Positions 1 to 11,900 of a stretch of 46,849 nucleotides of DNA are shown one piece after another. The stretch spans positions 1 through 46,849 of the forward strand of contig JABANN010000256.1 in the NCBI GenBank assembly GCA_013115125.1, given 5' to 3'. Below the pieces are notes generated by a model, which searched no databases, had not been told where the DNA came from, and worked only from the letters and a program-made list of their open reading frames with translations. How positions within the stretch are numbered: position 1 is the stretch's first letter; every line of letters begins with the position of its first letter. The DNA comes from Perkinsus olseni. Its lineage: Eukaryota > Perkinsozoa > Perkinsida. A program made the position numbers and the translations under genes.

Positions 1-1013
1 ATCGATCATCATCAAATCGATCACCGCGCCAGTCGACAGCGACAACCGCGCCAGTCAACAGCGCTCCACAACAATGAGAAGGATCAATGCTACTGGATTA
101 AGATTGATCATAATCTGGATCAAGACTAAACTGCGCTGCCTAAAGTATGGGTGAGCTCGTCATCCACCAACTGATGGGACGGGCTGGACTTGACTAGTTG
201 CCGCTTGCGGGGCAGTGCCGTCACTCTAGCGATGTGTTGGCTCGATTACTCGGCCTTCAGGGCCTGAGAGTCCGTGGTCGCCAGGATTCACGTGTGTTCT
301 GGTATTGGAACGCCTTGCTCACCATTCTCGTGCTCACCTCAGGGCACCAGTACATCCCGTTCCCCGTCCCGCAATGCGAGGCTTCGGTGACGGAGAGCCA
401 TGTAACAAGCCTAAAAATATCTCTATCGAGCGAGCTCTTTCTTGGTCCAGGCGGCTACAACCAAGACAAAGTCTGACCTCTCCCGATGGGGAACTTCCCC
501 AGGGGAACATTTCTTAGTCATGATTATCGACAATGACTACAAGTGTCACACACCACACACGGAGTTCAAAAGCATTCAACCTTTCAAATACACACAAACT
601 AGGGGTATGCCTTCGTTTTCATGTCCGTCAGTTTAGGGTGCTCCAGCACGAGGATAAGTCGCTCGTGTATCAGGCGGGAGTACGGTACTGAAGGCCACGC
701 TAAGTCTATTCAGCTCCAAAGGGTTGACCGGTCTGTCGACGAGCACTCGATGGCCACTATTCCCCGATACCTGTATCGCGGGTCCTGTGAGTAACTGGCT
801 ATGACACTGGAAACGCAAGCCAAAGTCAATGAACAGAGACGAAGCTCCTTAGCGGATTTAATACTATGGACTAAATCGAGCCAGCCCTAAACCCTAAGTT
901 GGGATTTCTAGGGCGTGGAAAAAGAGAGCCGAGAGAGAAGAGACCTTCTAATGAGGGAATTGAATACCGGCTCCACTGTAGCTCAGTCACGGGTCATTAA
1001 ATAGTCGCTATTT
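1..1013. other. No recognised gene; possible 3' flank of peptide gene
   Basis: I see open frames of up to about 90 codons on both strands but none resembles a known family or continues through plausible introns. A short imperfect direct repeat (ACCGCGCCAGTC) lies at about 22-60. A telomere-like CCCTAAACCCTAA occurs near 888-900. The right end is probably the 3' untranslated part of the minus-strand peptide gene that follows. Confidence 0.4.
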
Positions 1014-1270
1014 TTAATCTAAAACACACAGCAAAGCGCATAGGGTACGACACACGCGGAATGTTTCTCACCTTTACGGCATTGACACCCCCAGCTCCCT
1101 GAGTTGCACGAGTTAGGACAAGTCGCACACGCGAGGCATGAGAATCCAGTCGCACCGCCGAGCTTCCTTAGCAAGCCCCTCTCTGGCTTATTTCCCATCT
1201 CCCCGTGCACGGCCGGGAAGGTACCGGTGAGGGTAAAAATGATGCAGGCCAGGCAGAAGATGTACTTCAT
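1014..1270 (-). CDS. Small secreted cysteine-rich peptide (family member 1)
   Basis: Predicted secreted peptide of about 66 residues; function unknown. Residues 1-23 form a signal peptide (MKYIFCLACIIFTLTGTFPA..) with a likely cut after AVHG. A basic stretch with GLLRKL follows, then a core spaced C-x2-C-x2-C-x3-C-x6-C-x-C. The start is the ATG at 1270, because all relatives begin MKY/MNY/MKT at this point; a longer in-frame ATG at 1303 is less likely. A 53-nt GT-AG intron (1019-1071) follows the last cysteine pair and splices to a two-codon end (RKD-stop by my reading). Without splicing the frame would run about 17 residues further. It belongs to a family also seen near 7.8, 17.2, 19.2, 25.5, 26.9 and 28.5 kb. 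Membership is well supported by shared motifs; the role (effector, defence or signalling peptide) is open. Confidence 0.7.
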
Positions 1271-1485
1271 GCTTTGAAAGAGGGCGAAGAGAGAGCCTAA
1301 CACTTCGATGATTCATCTATTTACTCACGAGAGCCACAACTCAATGGCTTGGGAAGGTCGCACTCAAAGGCCCCGAGAGTACGACACTGTCATAACGACA
1401 GGCCGTCACGCTTCAGCGCGCAACCGTTGCGCGACCGTTACGACGACCGTCGCTCGCCAAGTGCCGCTCATCGGTGGTGCCGGAT

Positions 1486-2004
1486 CAAACGTCGTTCTGA
1501 TGAATCCAAAAATTCCCCGGAATCTCTCTCATATCCGAGTGTTCCGGCCATTCGGTCATCGATCCGCTCACGTACGGTACGTAAAACGTTACAAATGTGT
1601 AGACATTCGCGTAAACCCCCTGTGCGGCTGAAACCACTTGTGCGACAGTGTTGTGAGCCCCAACGTCCCCCATGCGGCACTTTCAGTGACCTTCGATCCC
1701 TTCGGACAGGCCCTTTCAGTCTTACCCTCCAGACACGCGCCGGTAAGTTAACTATGCCGGCGATAGTGTTGGACTTTCAGCTCACCCAGGCACTCGCGGT
1801 TTTTGTGCAAAGGTGTTCCGCATGGGGGAACGCACGGTGGGGTAGTTGGGGTAGGCACGCGCAAACTTTGAACGGCTGTCTACCCGTTTGCAGCGTATTT
1901 CGTTTGGTACGTGAGTTCATCGGTGGTCGGATGGCCGGATAACTCAGAAATGAGTAAGATTCCGGGCAGTTATTTCCTTTTGGTTTCATCAGAATGAGGT
2001 TTGA
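1486..2004. repeat. Diverged inverted repeat, two arms of about 190 bp
   Basis: The arm at about 1486-1681 matches the reverse complement of about 1817-2004 at roughly two thirds identity by eye. Shared words include TTCTGATGAA, CGGAATCT, CCGGCCAT and CCCCATGCGG. The spacer is about 135 bp. Read outward-in, both arms give similar peptides (both contain an S/Y-x-PAIR .. SRT-x-R-x-TLQ pattern), so a coding segment may have been duplicated head to head. No transposase or other known domain is visible. Confidence 0.55.
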
Positions 2005-2016
2005 TATGATGATTAG

Positions 2017-2211
2017 CTCGTCCTCTGGCGGCGCTGACGGCGTTGGGTTACTCACCAGTGGTGATCGGCTTGACCAAGAAGACGCCACAGGTGGACTGTT
2101 CGCGGTAGCGATTTGTGAACATCTTCTGACGATCAACTTATCTAGCGGCGCTGAACGCGTTGGTTTATTCACCGGTAGTGATTGTCTTGACGAAGAAGAT
2201 GCTTCAAAAGG
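2017..2211. repeat. Two direct copies of a 117-bp unit
   Basis: The segment at 2017-2098 recurs at 2134-2211 with an offset of 117 bp (39 codons). Both copies stay open on the plus strand and read SSGGA[D/E]-x-VGL[L/F]T..D-x-LD[Q/E]EDA. The minus strand is open as well, so the coding strand is undecided. It directly abuts the inverted repeat, which may mean one decayed multi-copy gene. The rest of 1271-4072 shows no gene I can support. Confidence 0.5.
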
Positions 2212-4072
2212 GTGATGTGCCGTTCTTGTGTAAGGAAGGCCATAGGTTTTACTGAGGGTGAAACCATCAAGGCAAGGGACGGAGTCACACAATCCTGCGT
2301 TTCTGCAACCAGTGGTTTCCGGTGATGATGCTAGATCTAGCTGTGTTACGATCACCTGTTCCTTCAATGCTTACGCGTTCACGGCAGCTACGAGAGGTGG
2401 TCTCGCGAGGACGCGTGGACCACCTTACAACTGTCTTCTTTTCAGTTTCTCTATGCTACGTCGGCATGAGCGGGTTTGCAATATTCGCACGGCCACCGTC
2501 ACCTTAAAGGGAGGAATTTAATTCTTCCACCCTCAACCTAAACCGAGTCTGCGGATGTGGGTGCGTGCGTGTTTGCACGGCCAGTACTCCGGTCATCGGA
2601 GTGTACCGGGTACAACGGCAGGCTACGTGACAGATGTTCTGTGTAGGTATGCCATAATCGTCCCTTCTCTCAGTCTTCGCAGTCAGAGGTTTCATGTGTG
2701 AGGAAAGCCGCGGGCCATAACTTATGCCCGTGTATTGTAAAACTTGGTTGTGATACTGTCAATTGATGTGATATTTTCTTCTTTGTCGAAAGTTGGACTT
2801 CACATTCAGAGTCTTGGTGTTGACGTACTCTACACGTGCCAAACGTGCATATCGAACTTTCACGGAAAGTGGTTTACTAGTATTAAGTTATTCACTCATG
2901 CCCGTAGATCTTCTCGAAGGTGGACCCCGAATCCTGACCACGTCGTCGTGGAACTTGCGACACGCATTAGATCGAGCGATGGGTTCGGCATTTGAAAGCT
3001 CGGTAAGAAGTCCACGAGAAGTATGCTGTGCATGTCTGTGATGTAGCTGGTGGCTCACAACGCCCTCACGACTTCGCGCTATGTCGATCACATGCTTCGC
3101 GCCATGACCAAGCTACTGCCGACTAAGATTGGAGGCCACCAAGTTGAGTAACTCCTATTCCTGATAGTCCCCACAAGAGCGACAGAGCCAATTTTCTAGT
3201 TACACGGGTCTCTTGGCGCAGGCATCCTCGAGCGAGATACCACCGAAGCCCCTCTCGACAGAATATAATGACGCTGCGCATGAGTAACCATAATTAGGAG
3301 AATGCACCAACCTATTCAACAGCAAACACTCAGGTATATAGCATATAAACCAACGAGTTCCGTGGACACAACTAGCATGCCTCGACTAGCGGCTAAGTTG
3401 GCCCCTCAGCAAGAGCCTCTGACGCTGAGCTGGACGCCCTACGAGGAAAAGCATCCGGACGTGCTCCCAAGACACGGTGCAGTCACGGGCATCGCGGAGG
3501 TGCATTGGCTGGATTGCTTCAGAGTACGGTGCTTTCGATGCGGGCAACTACCATATTGATGTTGGCAAACCCTGGAGGGTTCGCCGAGAGATCATACGAC
3601 GGCGATACTATCCGTCTTCCAGCAGACAGTACGCAAGATCGCATCCGATGAGGCTGAGCTGCTTCAGCCCAGTGCCGGCGACACTCGTGTCTTCGCTTCG
3701 CCTATCCGTGTCGAAGCATTCAGATCCCTCGAATGGTGTTGTCTTGAGCTCTTTCATGTTCCATGAGGAATCGGACAGCTCTCTCTGGTTTGGCGTGTTG
3801 TGCTGTTACTTAGAGTGGCGGAGTTGACAGTAGTCGAAGGTGCCGGAGCATGTTAATTACTTCACCAGGAGCTCCGCTCGCTCTCGAGTGTTTTTGGGCG
3901 TCCGGTAGCTTCACCGCATATTTAATGAACGGCTTGTTTAACGACTTCAGCATTCCCGAATTATGAAAACTGAGTTCCCCAAAGTTCACTTAGAAGGAGA
4001 GACATAGAAATCGGTTGCGTACTTTACGGCCGTTAACCTGCCCTAACTGCAGTTTAGGCAACTTTCCAGCCG

Positions 4073-6432
4073 ATGGTCGAATCTCTGACTGAGCAGCTGG
4101 AGCATGTCCTTCACGACAAGACTCTCTTCAAATCCCTCATCCAACAAGCCTTCATCAAGTGCTGTAGCTCATCATCAGAAACGCACACCGGCCCTACGCT
4201 CAGGAGGGTCAACTTTCCCCAAGTCAGGGTTAGTTGCCTTCGAGGCCCGGACCAGGCTCCCTTCCTAGGTATCGGATATCATCGAAAACCTTCTGAAAGC
4301 CAGCGGAGCGACGCACGTTAGGTTCAATGAAGTGTAGGTCTGACTCGTCTTTCATCTGCCAGCAGTGTGCTAGTCTTAGACACGACATATGGCGGCGACA
4401 CTGCGACCCTGTCACCAGCGACATGGATGAGCAACTCTTCTCGAAGTTCGTGCGGAGCATGTTCCGCGATATCAGAGAGACGACGTCGAAGAAGTCCAAT
4501 GCAAGCAAAAGCGTGGCTGCCTATCAACCCCTACGCTTTGTTCTCCAGCCCGCTGCGAGCCTAAAAAGCGACCTGGTTGAAGAGATCCCGGGCACAGCCT
4601 CCACGACTTCCATTGAAGAATCCCCAGTTCTCTCCACCATCACCCCATCGAGGTAGCCTTTGAACGTGCTTAACTATACTGGCGGCGAATGAGTCTGTGG
4701 CGAGTGTTCATCATCAGGCCATATATACCCTTCCCGCGAGCCCAGACCGACTGGCTTTCTGAGTCCTTCTCCAAGGACCTCGGGTCGAGGCCTCGCCCGG
4801 TGCCCCAAGAGATCGAGCTCGAGGAACCCTTGCCACTCGCGACGTTCCACGAGGACATTGACTCGGCCCTATCCTACGCTTATGCCCTGGTCTCCGCTAT
4901 ATTGGCGAGGCAGGGACGGTTGGTTATCCAGGATATACCCGGTGTGATGCAACATCACGGTCCTTCACTCCCGGAGCTCAGTCAGTGTGAACTTGTTCCC
5001 AATGGCGAGCCGATGGTGTTGCCCAGGGACTTCCTCGGACTCTCCTTTGCCAACGCTCTCGCTGTTATTCAAACCTTACCAAACTTTCCCGAAATCCTGT
5101 TCCCTCGGGAAGGTTGGGATCCGGAGCTGAGGAAATTGGGCGTTCACATTTTGTGCATCGCTGGTAAATACGCTGTAGTTCCTGGGCTGCGAGCACCTCT
5201 TGAGGACCTCCTAAGCGTGCGGAGTGAGGAGGGCCTTTACCTCTGGCCGGTCCTGTGCCGGCAGGCTCTCATCGCCCTCGTCGGGAGTATACCTCTCTTG
5301 AGGCTGAGCTTAACAGACGATATTCTCCGCGATCTCTCCGACTCCTTGTGGGTAGAGAGAACCGAGTTAACTGGCGAGGAGTGGCTGGGGCGTCTCGAAA
5401 GAAACCTAGCAGCCGAGGACACCGCAGTGATCGCATGCACGTCAATGCCCGACGAAAATGGCCCCGTGCTGAACGACGATCAAATCTACTTTATCACAAG
5501 CATCGATTCGAGCAGGATAGGACTCTCCTCGCCTTCAAAAGCTCCTCACGATGGTCCTGCTACACAAGCGGCCCTGACCGAAATGGATGCGTCCAATTTT
5601 GGCGAAGCATTCGACTCGATCATCGCAGTCCGCGGCACCCCATCAAAAATTCAAAAGTGGTCTTTCCATGGTCGCTTCACGAGCGACACCAGCGGAGGCA
5701 CTCCTATCCCTCTGCGCCAGACAATGCCCGGTGAGACGGCCATCATCACCTTCCCAACTTGGAGGGTTCGAAGGGCGTTTTGTTAGGTACCAGGGAGTCC
5801 TGGGCAAGAAACCCCATGTTCATGATCAAATTTCCTCCGGACAGCAAGGAGACCACAGAGATCATGGTTACGTTCTCGCAACTCCCATCGGAAGACCGCT
5901 CAGGGGGACCACTCGAAGAGGTGAGTTTATGAAACACGACGAGATATCGTTAATTGCTACCAGCAGCGCCTGCAGGAACACTCAGGCCATCGTCCGTACT
6001 ACGGACTCCGTAGTAGGCTACTATTAGTAGCGATGGGCTGCGCACTCGATTCAATATTATGAGTCACCTATTCCACATCCCGTGTGCCCCTTTCAGCTCT
6101 TCGTCTGTCTAATTCGACTTGATTCGCCCCAGCAACCTCTTGAGAGATTCGACAAGGACAGGATACATCGAGAGGGAGGGATGTCCCGACTGAGGAGAGG
6201 CCGTCACGTTGCGTTCCATGCACTCGAAGTGCCTGCTTCCGGTTCCTATGCCGTGGTGAGTTGCGAGCCCAGGTGAAGTCAACAATGAGTGAACCCCCTC
6301 GGTAGAATCCCCAGGCCTACTGGCTGCCCGAAGCTCAGGGCCGGCGGGGGTCAGCGCTGCCAATCTAGCCGCGGTCATTGCTCAGTGTTACCGATCTACT
6401 TCAGGTTCCGTCCACATGGTCGACCAGTGTGA
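4073..6432 (+). CDS. Calpain-like protein with replaced catalytic residues (pseudopeptidase)
   Basis: Multi-exon gene. My exons are 4073-4222, 4269-4331, 4363-4652, 4718-5730 and 5787-5920, all frame-compatible; further exons run to about 6276 and perhaps a stop at 6430-6432. Exon 4 holds a calpain-type protease fold. LGLSF (residues ~274-278) sits where calpains have LGDCW. It is followed by a G-K-Y-x-V strand, a SEEGLYLWPVL segment matching the S-x-E-x-x-E-F-W-x-A-L-L-E-K-A block, then QIYFITS in place of HAYS and a degenerate SSP where LRNPW is expected. The next part, W-x-FHGRFTSDTSGG with a later RNPMFMIKF, matches the calpain C2-like domain III, and about 6113-6276 gives another strand pair ending SGSYAVVSCEP. 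The Cys, His and Asn of the active site all appear changed, so I infer a non-proteolytic relative. Family call is moderate; the 3' exon joins are uncertain. Confidence 0.6.
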
Positions 6433-7753
6433 GTATAGAATACCAAATAACAATCATGTGCCTCTCCGATCATCCGTGTGCCGATATCGTGCCGGACGTT
6501 CGTCCTCTCAAAAATTTCGTACCCGCTACTCGGACAGGAGATGTTTAATTGCGAAGGATATGAGTTCTTGGGTTCCGAGTGGGCGGGGAAAGGACGCGAA
6601 AAGTTTTCGCCGAAACCCTGTGCGGCTGCCTCGGATCTCCACAGCGGATGCCGGGCATCCAGTGAGGCAGTGAGCATGTCTACTTGGTCATGCCTCTGTT
6701 TAGAGCCCCGAGTGCGCGGAACGAAGGGGCGAACGAATATTTGAGCCGTCGTCCAGCCAGTGATCTCACAGTCAAAAGGATGCAAAATCATTCAAGTTAA
6801 ACGACTAAACAACTTTCTGCGATCGGATGTCGTTGCGCAGCTCAAACTGAATCGTGACGACTCCCGACGAACCGTTGCCTCGAGGTTGGCGTTTGGAGAA
6901 ATCCTTCATGTGCTCACAGAAAACTTGACGCAAAACAAAAAAACACAAGACATGAAAGCGCAAGTTGAACTGGTAACGCGTGCTTCTCGGTGGGACGCTT
7001 CGAGGGCACACGTACCCTCAGGGGGGTACTACCCTGCGAACCACTTGGCACCTCTTGGGGCGGAAGTCCCGAGCTGGAGAAACGCTCGCGGGATCTGCAT
7101 GGTCGATGCTGATAGAGGCGCTAAGATGAACCGAGTTGAACCTTCGCTTTCAGAAGGATGGTGCCTTTCACGGGAGACGTCCACATGGCACGGTTTGCGT
7201 GCTGCTGCAGAAATGACTAAGGGAGTTGCCGTAATCCGTGATGGCGACTCAGTCCCTCTGAGGTACCATGCCAACTGTAAGTAAGGATAACTCTCACTGT
7301 TTGAACCGGGTCTGAGGGTTCCCAATGTTCTTTGAAGAGCACAAGCCGGCTTAGAGTTACCACGTACCACTCGGTGACATGATTTTACCGACATTTTCAC
7401 CATGAAAGTATTCAAATAGGGTCGATCTTGAATTTATTGGACTTTAGTTTTGTGTCTGGAAGGCCTGAAGTGGCGGTGCTACCACGTATGTTACTGATCG
7501 AAGTGATTGTGCATGCCTGCAGTGAGGGCGTGATCTGCAGTCCTGAGGGAGTTGGAGTCCGGACGCTTTTCCTGTCACGCTCACTGTCCCCCTGCTGTCC
7601 CCCGACGGCCACCCCGTGTGTGTCATTCTCTTATCGCTCTGGACCATCGCTGGTGAGCTTGAAGTGCCACTAGTTCCCTCCAGCGTGTAATCAACATCAA
7701 ACGTCACTCGCTTACTCCGAAGAGCCCCTCAAAGTATACGCAAATTCGTTCTG
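6433..7753 (+). other. Unassigned stretch with one 174-codon open frame
   Basis: The longest open frame is 6760-7284 on the plus strand (174 codons), overlapped by a 128-codon minus-strand frame at 7029-7415. Neither shows a domain, a signal peptide or a repeat I recognise. I cannot tell whether either is expressed. It may include the 3' end of the calpain-like gene or its untranslated part. Confidence 0.3.
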
Positions 7754-7768
7754 TTGCTGACTAGTGAC

Positions 7769-7963
7769 GTAAAGTACACCCGCTGCCTGTTCTTCATCCT
7801 CCTTTCCCTCGTCGTTGCCATCCCCTTCGTGCACGGGGTGGTAGAAGGGGAATCAGAAAGCTCCCCTCTAAGAGCGCTCCCCAGCCAGTGGTGCTGGGGC
7901 TGCATATGGTGCCCTCACACGTGCGTGCATACCAAAGACGACTTATGCTATTGCGGTAGATGA
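7769..7963 (+). CDS. Small secreted cysteine-rich peptide, plus-strand member without a visible ATG
   Basis: The frame matches the peptide family: a hydrophobic leader (VKYTRCLFFILLSLVVAIPF..) with cleavage motif FVHG, a PLRAL motif, then C-x2-C-x2-C-x3-C-x7-C-x-C and stop TGA at 7961-7963. It is the only member on the plus strand. Where relatives have ATG-AAG-TAC this copy has GTA-AAG-TAC (from 7769), and no in-frame ATG is near. Either the start lies in an upstream exon, a non-ATG codon is used, or the gene is decaying. The intact cysteine core argues for recent or continued function. Unlike several relatives, the sequence just after the stop is not an obvious 5' splice site. Confidence 0.5.
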   Translation, partial: VKYTRCLFFILLSLVVAIPFVHGVVEGESESSPLRALPSQWCWGCIWCPHTCVHTKDDLCYCGR

Positions 7964-8919
7964 TTGCTGCTCTGATTACGAGAAGGTGAGCGAAGCTTCG
8001 CATTTTTCACGAACTCAAAGTACGGCTCGCTGCTAACATTCATCTCAGGTGAGACTGCAAGCTTAGAAGTGTTATGAATCGTCGCTAAGCTCAACGGCGT
8101 CATTCACTGCCCTGGCTTTCGAGTCTATCAGCGAGTCAGATATTTCACAGTCATCTGTTCTCGGCTGAGGTTACATCTGCGAGGCTGCTTCATAGCCCGC
8201 CTTGAGTCTGCTTGCATGAGCAGAATTCGCTATTTTTATTTCTTTAAGTCGCCCATTTATATAAGTAATAGATTCCGTAAAGGAAGCGGCTGGCGTGGCG
8301 GAAGCCAGTGGGAGTTAGACTTTTTACTCTTTTGTCAGGGCACAAACATCGTACTCAACTCAACATCCTCCATTGATCAACTTCGTTTTGCGTTTGCAGT
8401 GTCACGGCTGATGAGGTGACGTGGCCCATAGCTCATGAGTGGCATTCGACTCGAAGAACGAACCGTCGTTGGCATTGACCGGATCGGTCACATATCAGCT
8501 TGTTTTATGCGGTCTGAATTGCTCGTCGGCACCGGACGAGAAAAGCGGCAATGAACCCCCGATCCGCTGGGTAGGGGTACAGCAGGATGTGCCACTGAGT
8601 GCGGTACCCCGTGTTACTCAACCCTTCCGATCACTACTGAACGAACCATGTTTAGTGTCCTACTGGTTGCGTTTCGTTCACATCGGTCCTCGATGATGTT
8701 GAGTTCGTTCCCAATATCAGCTGACAACGAGACGGGTATAGCATATGATCAGTGTCACCGTGACACTGTCACGTGGCGAAGTTGCTGAACTCTGGAGTGT
8801 GGCATCACCGTTCGGCATCAGTGTTTTCGACCACTGAGTTCAACACCAATCCAAAGTGTGATAGAAATCACTCAGCTTCACATGCTCATGCTAGCTGTAC
8901 CACAAGATCATTCATAATC
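7964..8919. other. No recognised gene; IFT139 3' flank
   Basis: Only scattered short open frames. A perfect 9-1-9 palindrome (CAGTGTCAC, one base, GTGACACTG) lies at 8750-8768. The stretch separates the convergent plus-strand peptide locus and the 3' end of IFT139. Confidence 0.4.
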
Positions 8920-11900
8920 TCAAATAGCTTCGCGCCTTGTCCAAGATGTCTCGTCGTATCCGAGGGTAATGTTCATCAAGGGCCAATACCTAGAAACACT
9001 GGATGATGGCGATGATGGGAACTCGGTTACCTTATGGCAAATGCGGATGGAATCCACGTATCGCCTTGCCTTGAGGAAGTTGAAGGCGAGTCGGTACCCA
9101 ACGGCTGCCCGGCGCTCGCAGAACAATTCCCACGCCTTCTGGTAGTGTCTGATACTCACAAACACCTCCCCATGTGACATTGATCTTTTGACCTCCTCTC
9201 ACAAGGCAGCGTCTTTATAGGCCTGTTCTTTCTCGTAGATCAAACCGAGCAGCTCCCAGGCTCGACCACAGGACTGATTCTGATCTCTCGCTTGCACGCA
9301 CAGCTTCGTTGCTAGATCGTACCTAGATACGGTAAAATGCCAACAACTCTTTTCGCCGAGCAAAGACTCGTTCCTCACTTGCCACTTGATATATAGAGGT
9401 CCGCCAAGAGCAGCCAAGCCTTCTCGAAGTCATCAGCAAAGTCGGGATTGTATCTTCAATGTCAAGCACGTCATGCCCGAATAGTCGGCCTTGCTGTTGC
9501 TGCTCACGAGTTCACGGCGAACTCGCAGATCCTTTTGAGCTGATTCCGAGCCTTCGAGTTCTGCTTCGACAGCACCAGTCCTTGGGAGATCGCCAGTAAG
9601 GCGGGAACGTAGGCTCTCGACTCGTTAAACCTTTACAGGGAGAGAACAGCATACTACGAACCAGGCGACTAGCCGTACAAGGCCATGAGGTCGTTGAGCG
9701 CAGCATCTACTGTCGCCTTGTTCCGCGTTAGAAGGTCGGCCTGGCTCCTCAGAACCCTTAGCTTCGGGCTCCACCCCTGCCTTCCCCGCTCAGCGAGTTC
9801 ACGGCAGAGGTCCTTAGCTTCTGCAATGTTCGTCATTACCGGGCTGCCAGTGGGATCGAGGCCCTGTTCAGTGATCATACCAAGGCGACGCCGAGCTCGG
9901 CTGACCTCGAGGCTGCAGCCATCACTCGCGTCAGGGAAAAGATAAATCTCAATCATGTGCATGATAGCGTCACCACGATACTCGACGTCCTTCCTCGAGG
10001 CGTTGAACTCCACGATGGCCTCCTACCACAACAATCGTAAATAATTCGGCGATTCTGCAAAGGGTTCCACTTCGATCTACAAATTACTTAAAGTCTATCA
10101 CTTACACTTATATCTTGATATATATTGAGCGCTTCACTTTGACATTTTTGAATATACACGTCGATGCATTCATGTCGTAAAGAGTGACAGGGTAGGTAAT
10201 AAGCTTCACTATCAAGCCTATGAATGTTAGTCAATGGATCGGCCGCTTTGCTCTTTGCATATCGATCAGGAACACCCTCTTGTAGTGGGACGCCTCTCAG
10301 TGCTCATGCTAGAGTCCAGCAGCTAGACTATTCCTAGCGTTCTACTCTAATGCACTCTCAAGAGTCCAATTGAAAGATCTCACCTGCGGTTGGTTGAGCC
10401 ATCGAGAGAGCATGCCTCGACAGAACCTGAATGATAATAATAGCGGAGCGATGGAGGCTTGAGAGGGGCATGCCTGATGCCAGGAGGGGCATCTGCTCCC
10501 TTGGGGATGCTATTAGCGGCCTTCTCGAGGTACTTCGGGCCCAGATGCGCCAGTCTGCGATAATCAGGGGTCGATGACAATCGTGAGGGCTGAGCTGCAG
10601 CACCTCCCTGTCTTCCGCAGTAAGAGTAGCAGTTGGCCGAGGGCCTTGAAGTTGGACGGGTCTTTATCCAGCATCTCCTTGTAGTGCCCAACGACTGCTT
10701 TGAACCTGCCATGGACGAGTGAGCACCAAAGGGACCAGAGGCGTGTCTTCTACTCGTCTGTGGCCTCGATCGGAATGCCCTCCTCAGTAGAGTACCCTGA
10801 GGATGCCGCCAGTGCCTTCTGGGCCCTGGAGGCCATCACCGAGGCCAGCATCATATCTGACAGAGCGGACGTGGTTTCTAAGCCTCGAAGGCTTATTGGG
10901 TTCGGCCCCACCGGCATCCTCGTGGTCCTTGTTAGCCCGCAACAACGCCCTCAGCGTTCTCTCGCAGGAGTCGATCTCGCCCCGGGACAAGCGGAGGCGC
11001 GCGAGTGCCATGAGGGCCTCCTCTGAAGGCCGAACTCGGTAGCCAGCCGCAGAGGGTACAGAGCCTACCTTTCCCTTCATCAAACTCGAGGGCGGTGGTG
11101 TACTGCCCAACGGCAGCATCGAAGTTGTGTTCGCGATGCTCAAGATAGCAACCTAAGGAACCAATAAACTCGGCCTCCTTTGGCCTCCGATTGCTGATGC
11201 AAGGAACCGCAATAACCTCGGGAGTTCTAACTGATTTTGGAACCATTCTTGTTCGGTCGCCTCAGCAACTCGACGGTCGAGCGGCAGATTTACCAAGTTG
11301 ATAATGCACGTCCCCGGCGAGCTTCTTGAGAGTCATCACGTCCGCGTCCTCGTCGTCACCGGTGCCCGACTTCTTCCCCGCCACGACGCCAACGGCAGCG
11401 AGGGCCTTCACGGCCAATTCCTTTGCTTCCTTCAAGGCATCCAGGGACCTAGCCCGCGCGACCGAGGCGATACGAAGCGAACAGAGTTGTTATTTGGCCA
11501 GCCGTACTGCGGTATCAACTGCCCAGCCCTCGCGGCGTCTTGGTCTGGTATCTGAGAGAGCGGGCACTTAGCGAGACCCCCCCTCGCTGTGACGTACCCG
11601 AGAGTCATGATGCTTTTGATGGGCCTCGGAGAGCAGGAGGTAGCTTCGTATTCTGACCAAGTGAACGGCTGTCGGCGGTCGATGATGGCGGTGGCCTACC
11701 TGTCCGTCACTTGGTCCACCGCTGCCTCGTCGTGCGGCACCGCCAAGTGTCTGTGGATCTCCTGGATGCAATCCTGATAGCGACTCAGGTCCAGATAAAG
11801 GCGAGCTAGATCCCGGCGCAAATCAGAACACCTGCACGAACACGGCGCCCCATTGCAGGCAATGGCAGAGAGATCTCACGTTGCGGCCGGTATTGAGTCA

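Noticed and set aside
888-900. Telomere-like CCCTAAACCCTAA
   Set aside because: Under two units and flanked by ordinary sequence; chance is likely, and it does not mark a chromosome end.
6760-7284. 174-codon frame as a confident gene
   Set aside because: No domain, no homologous pattern and an overlapping frame of similar length on the other strand; left as unassigned.
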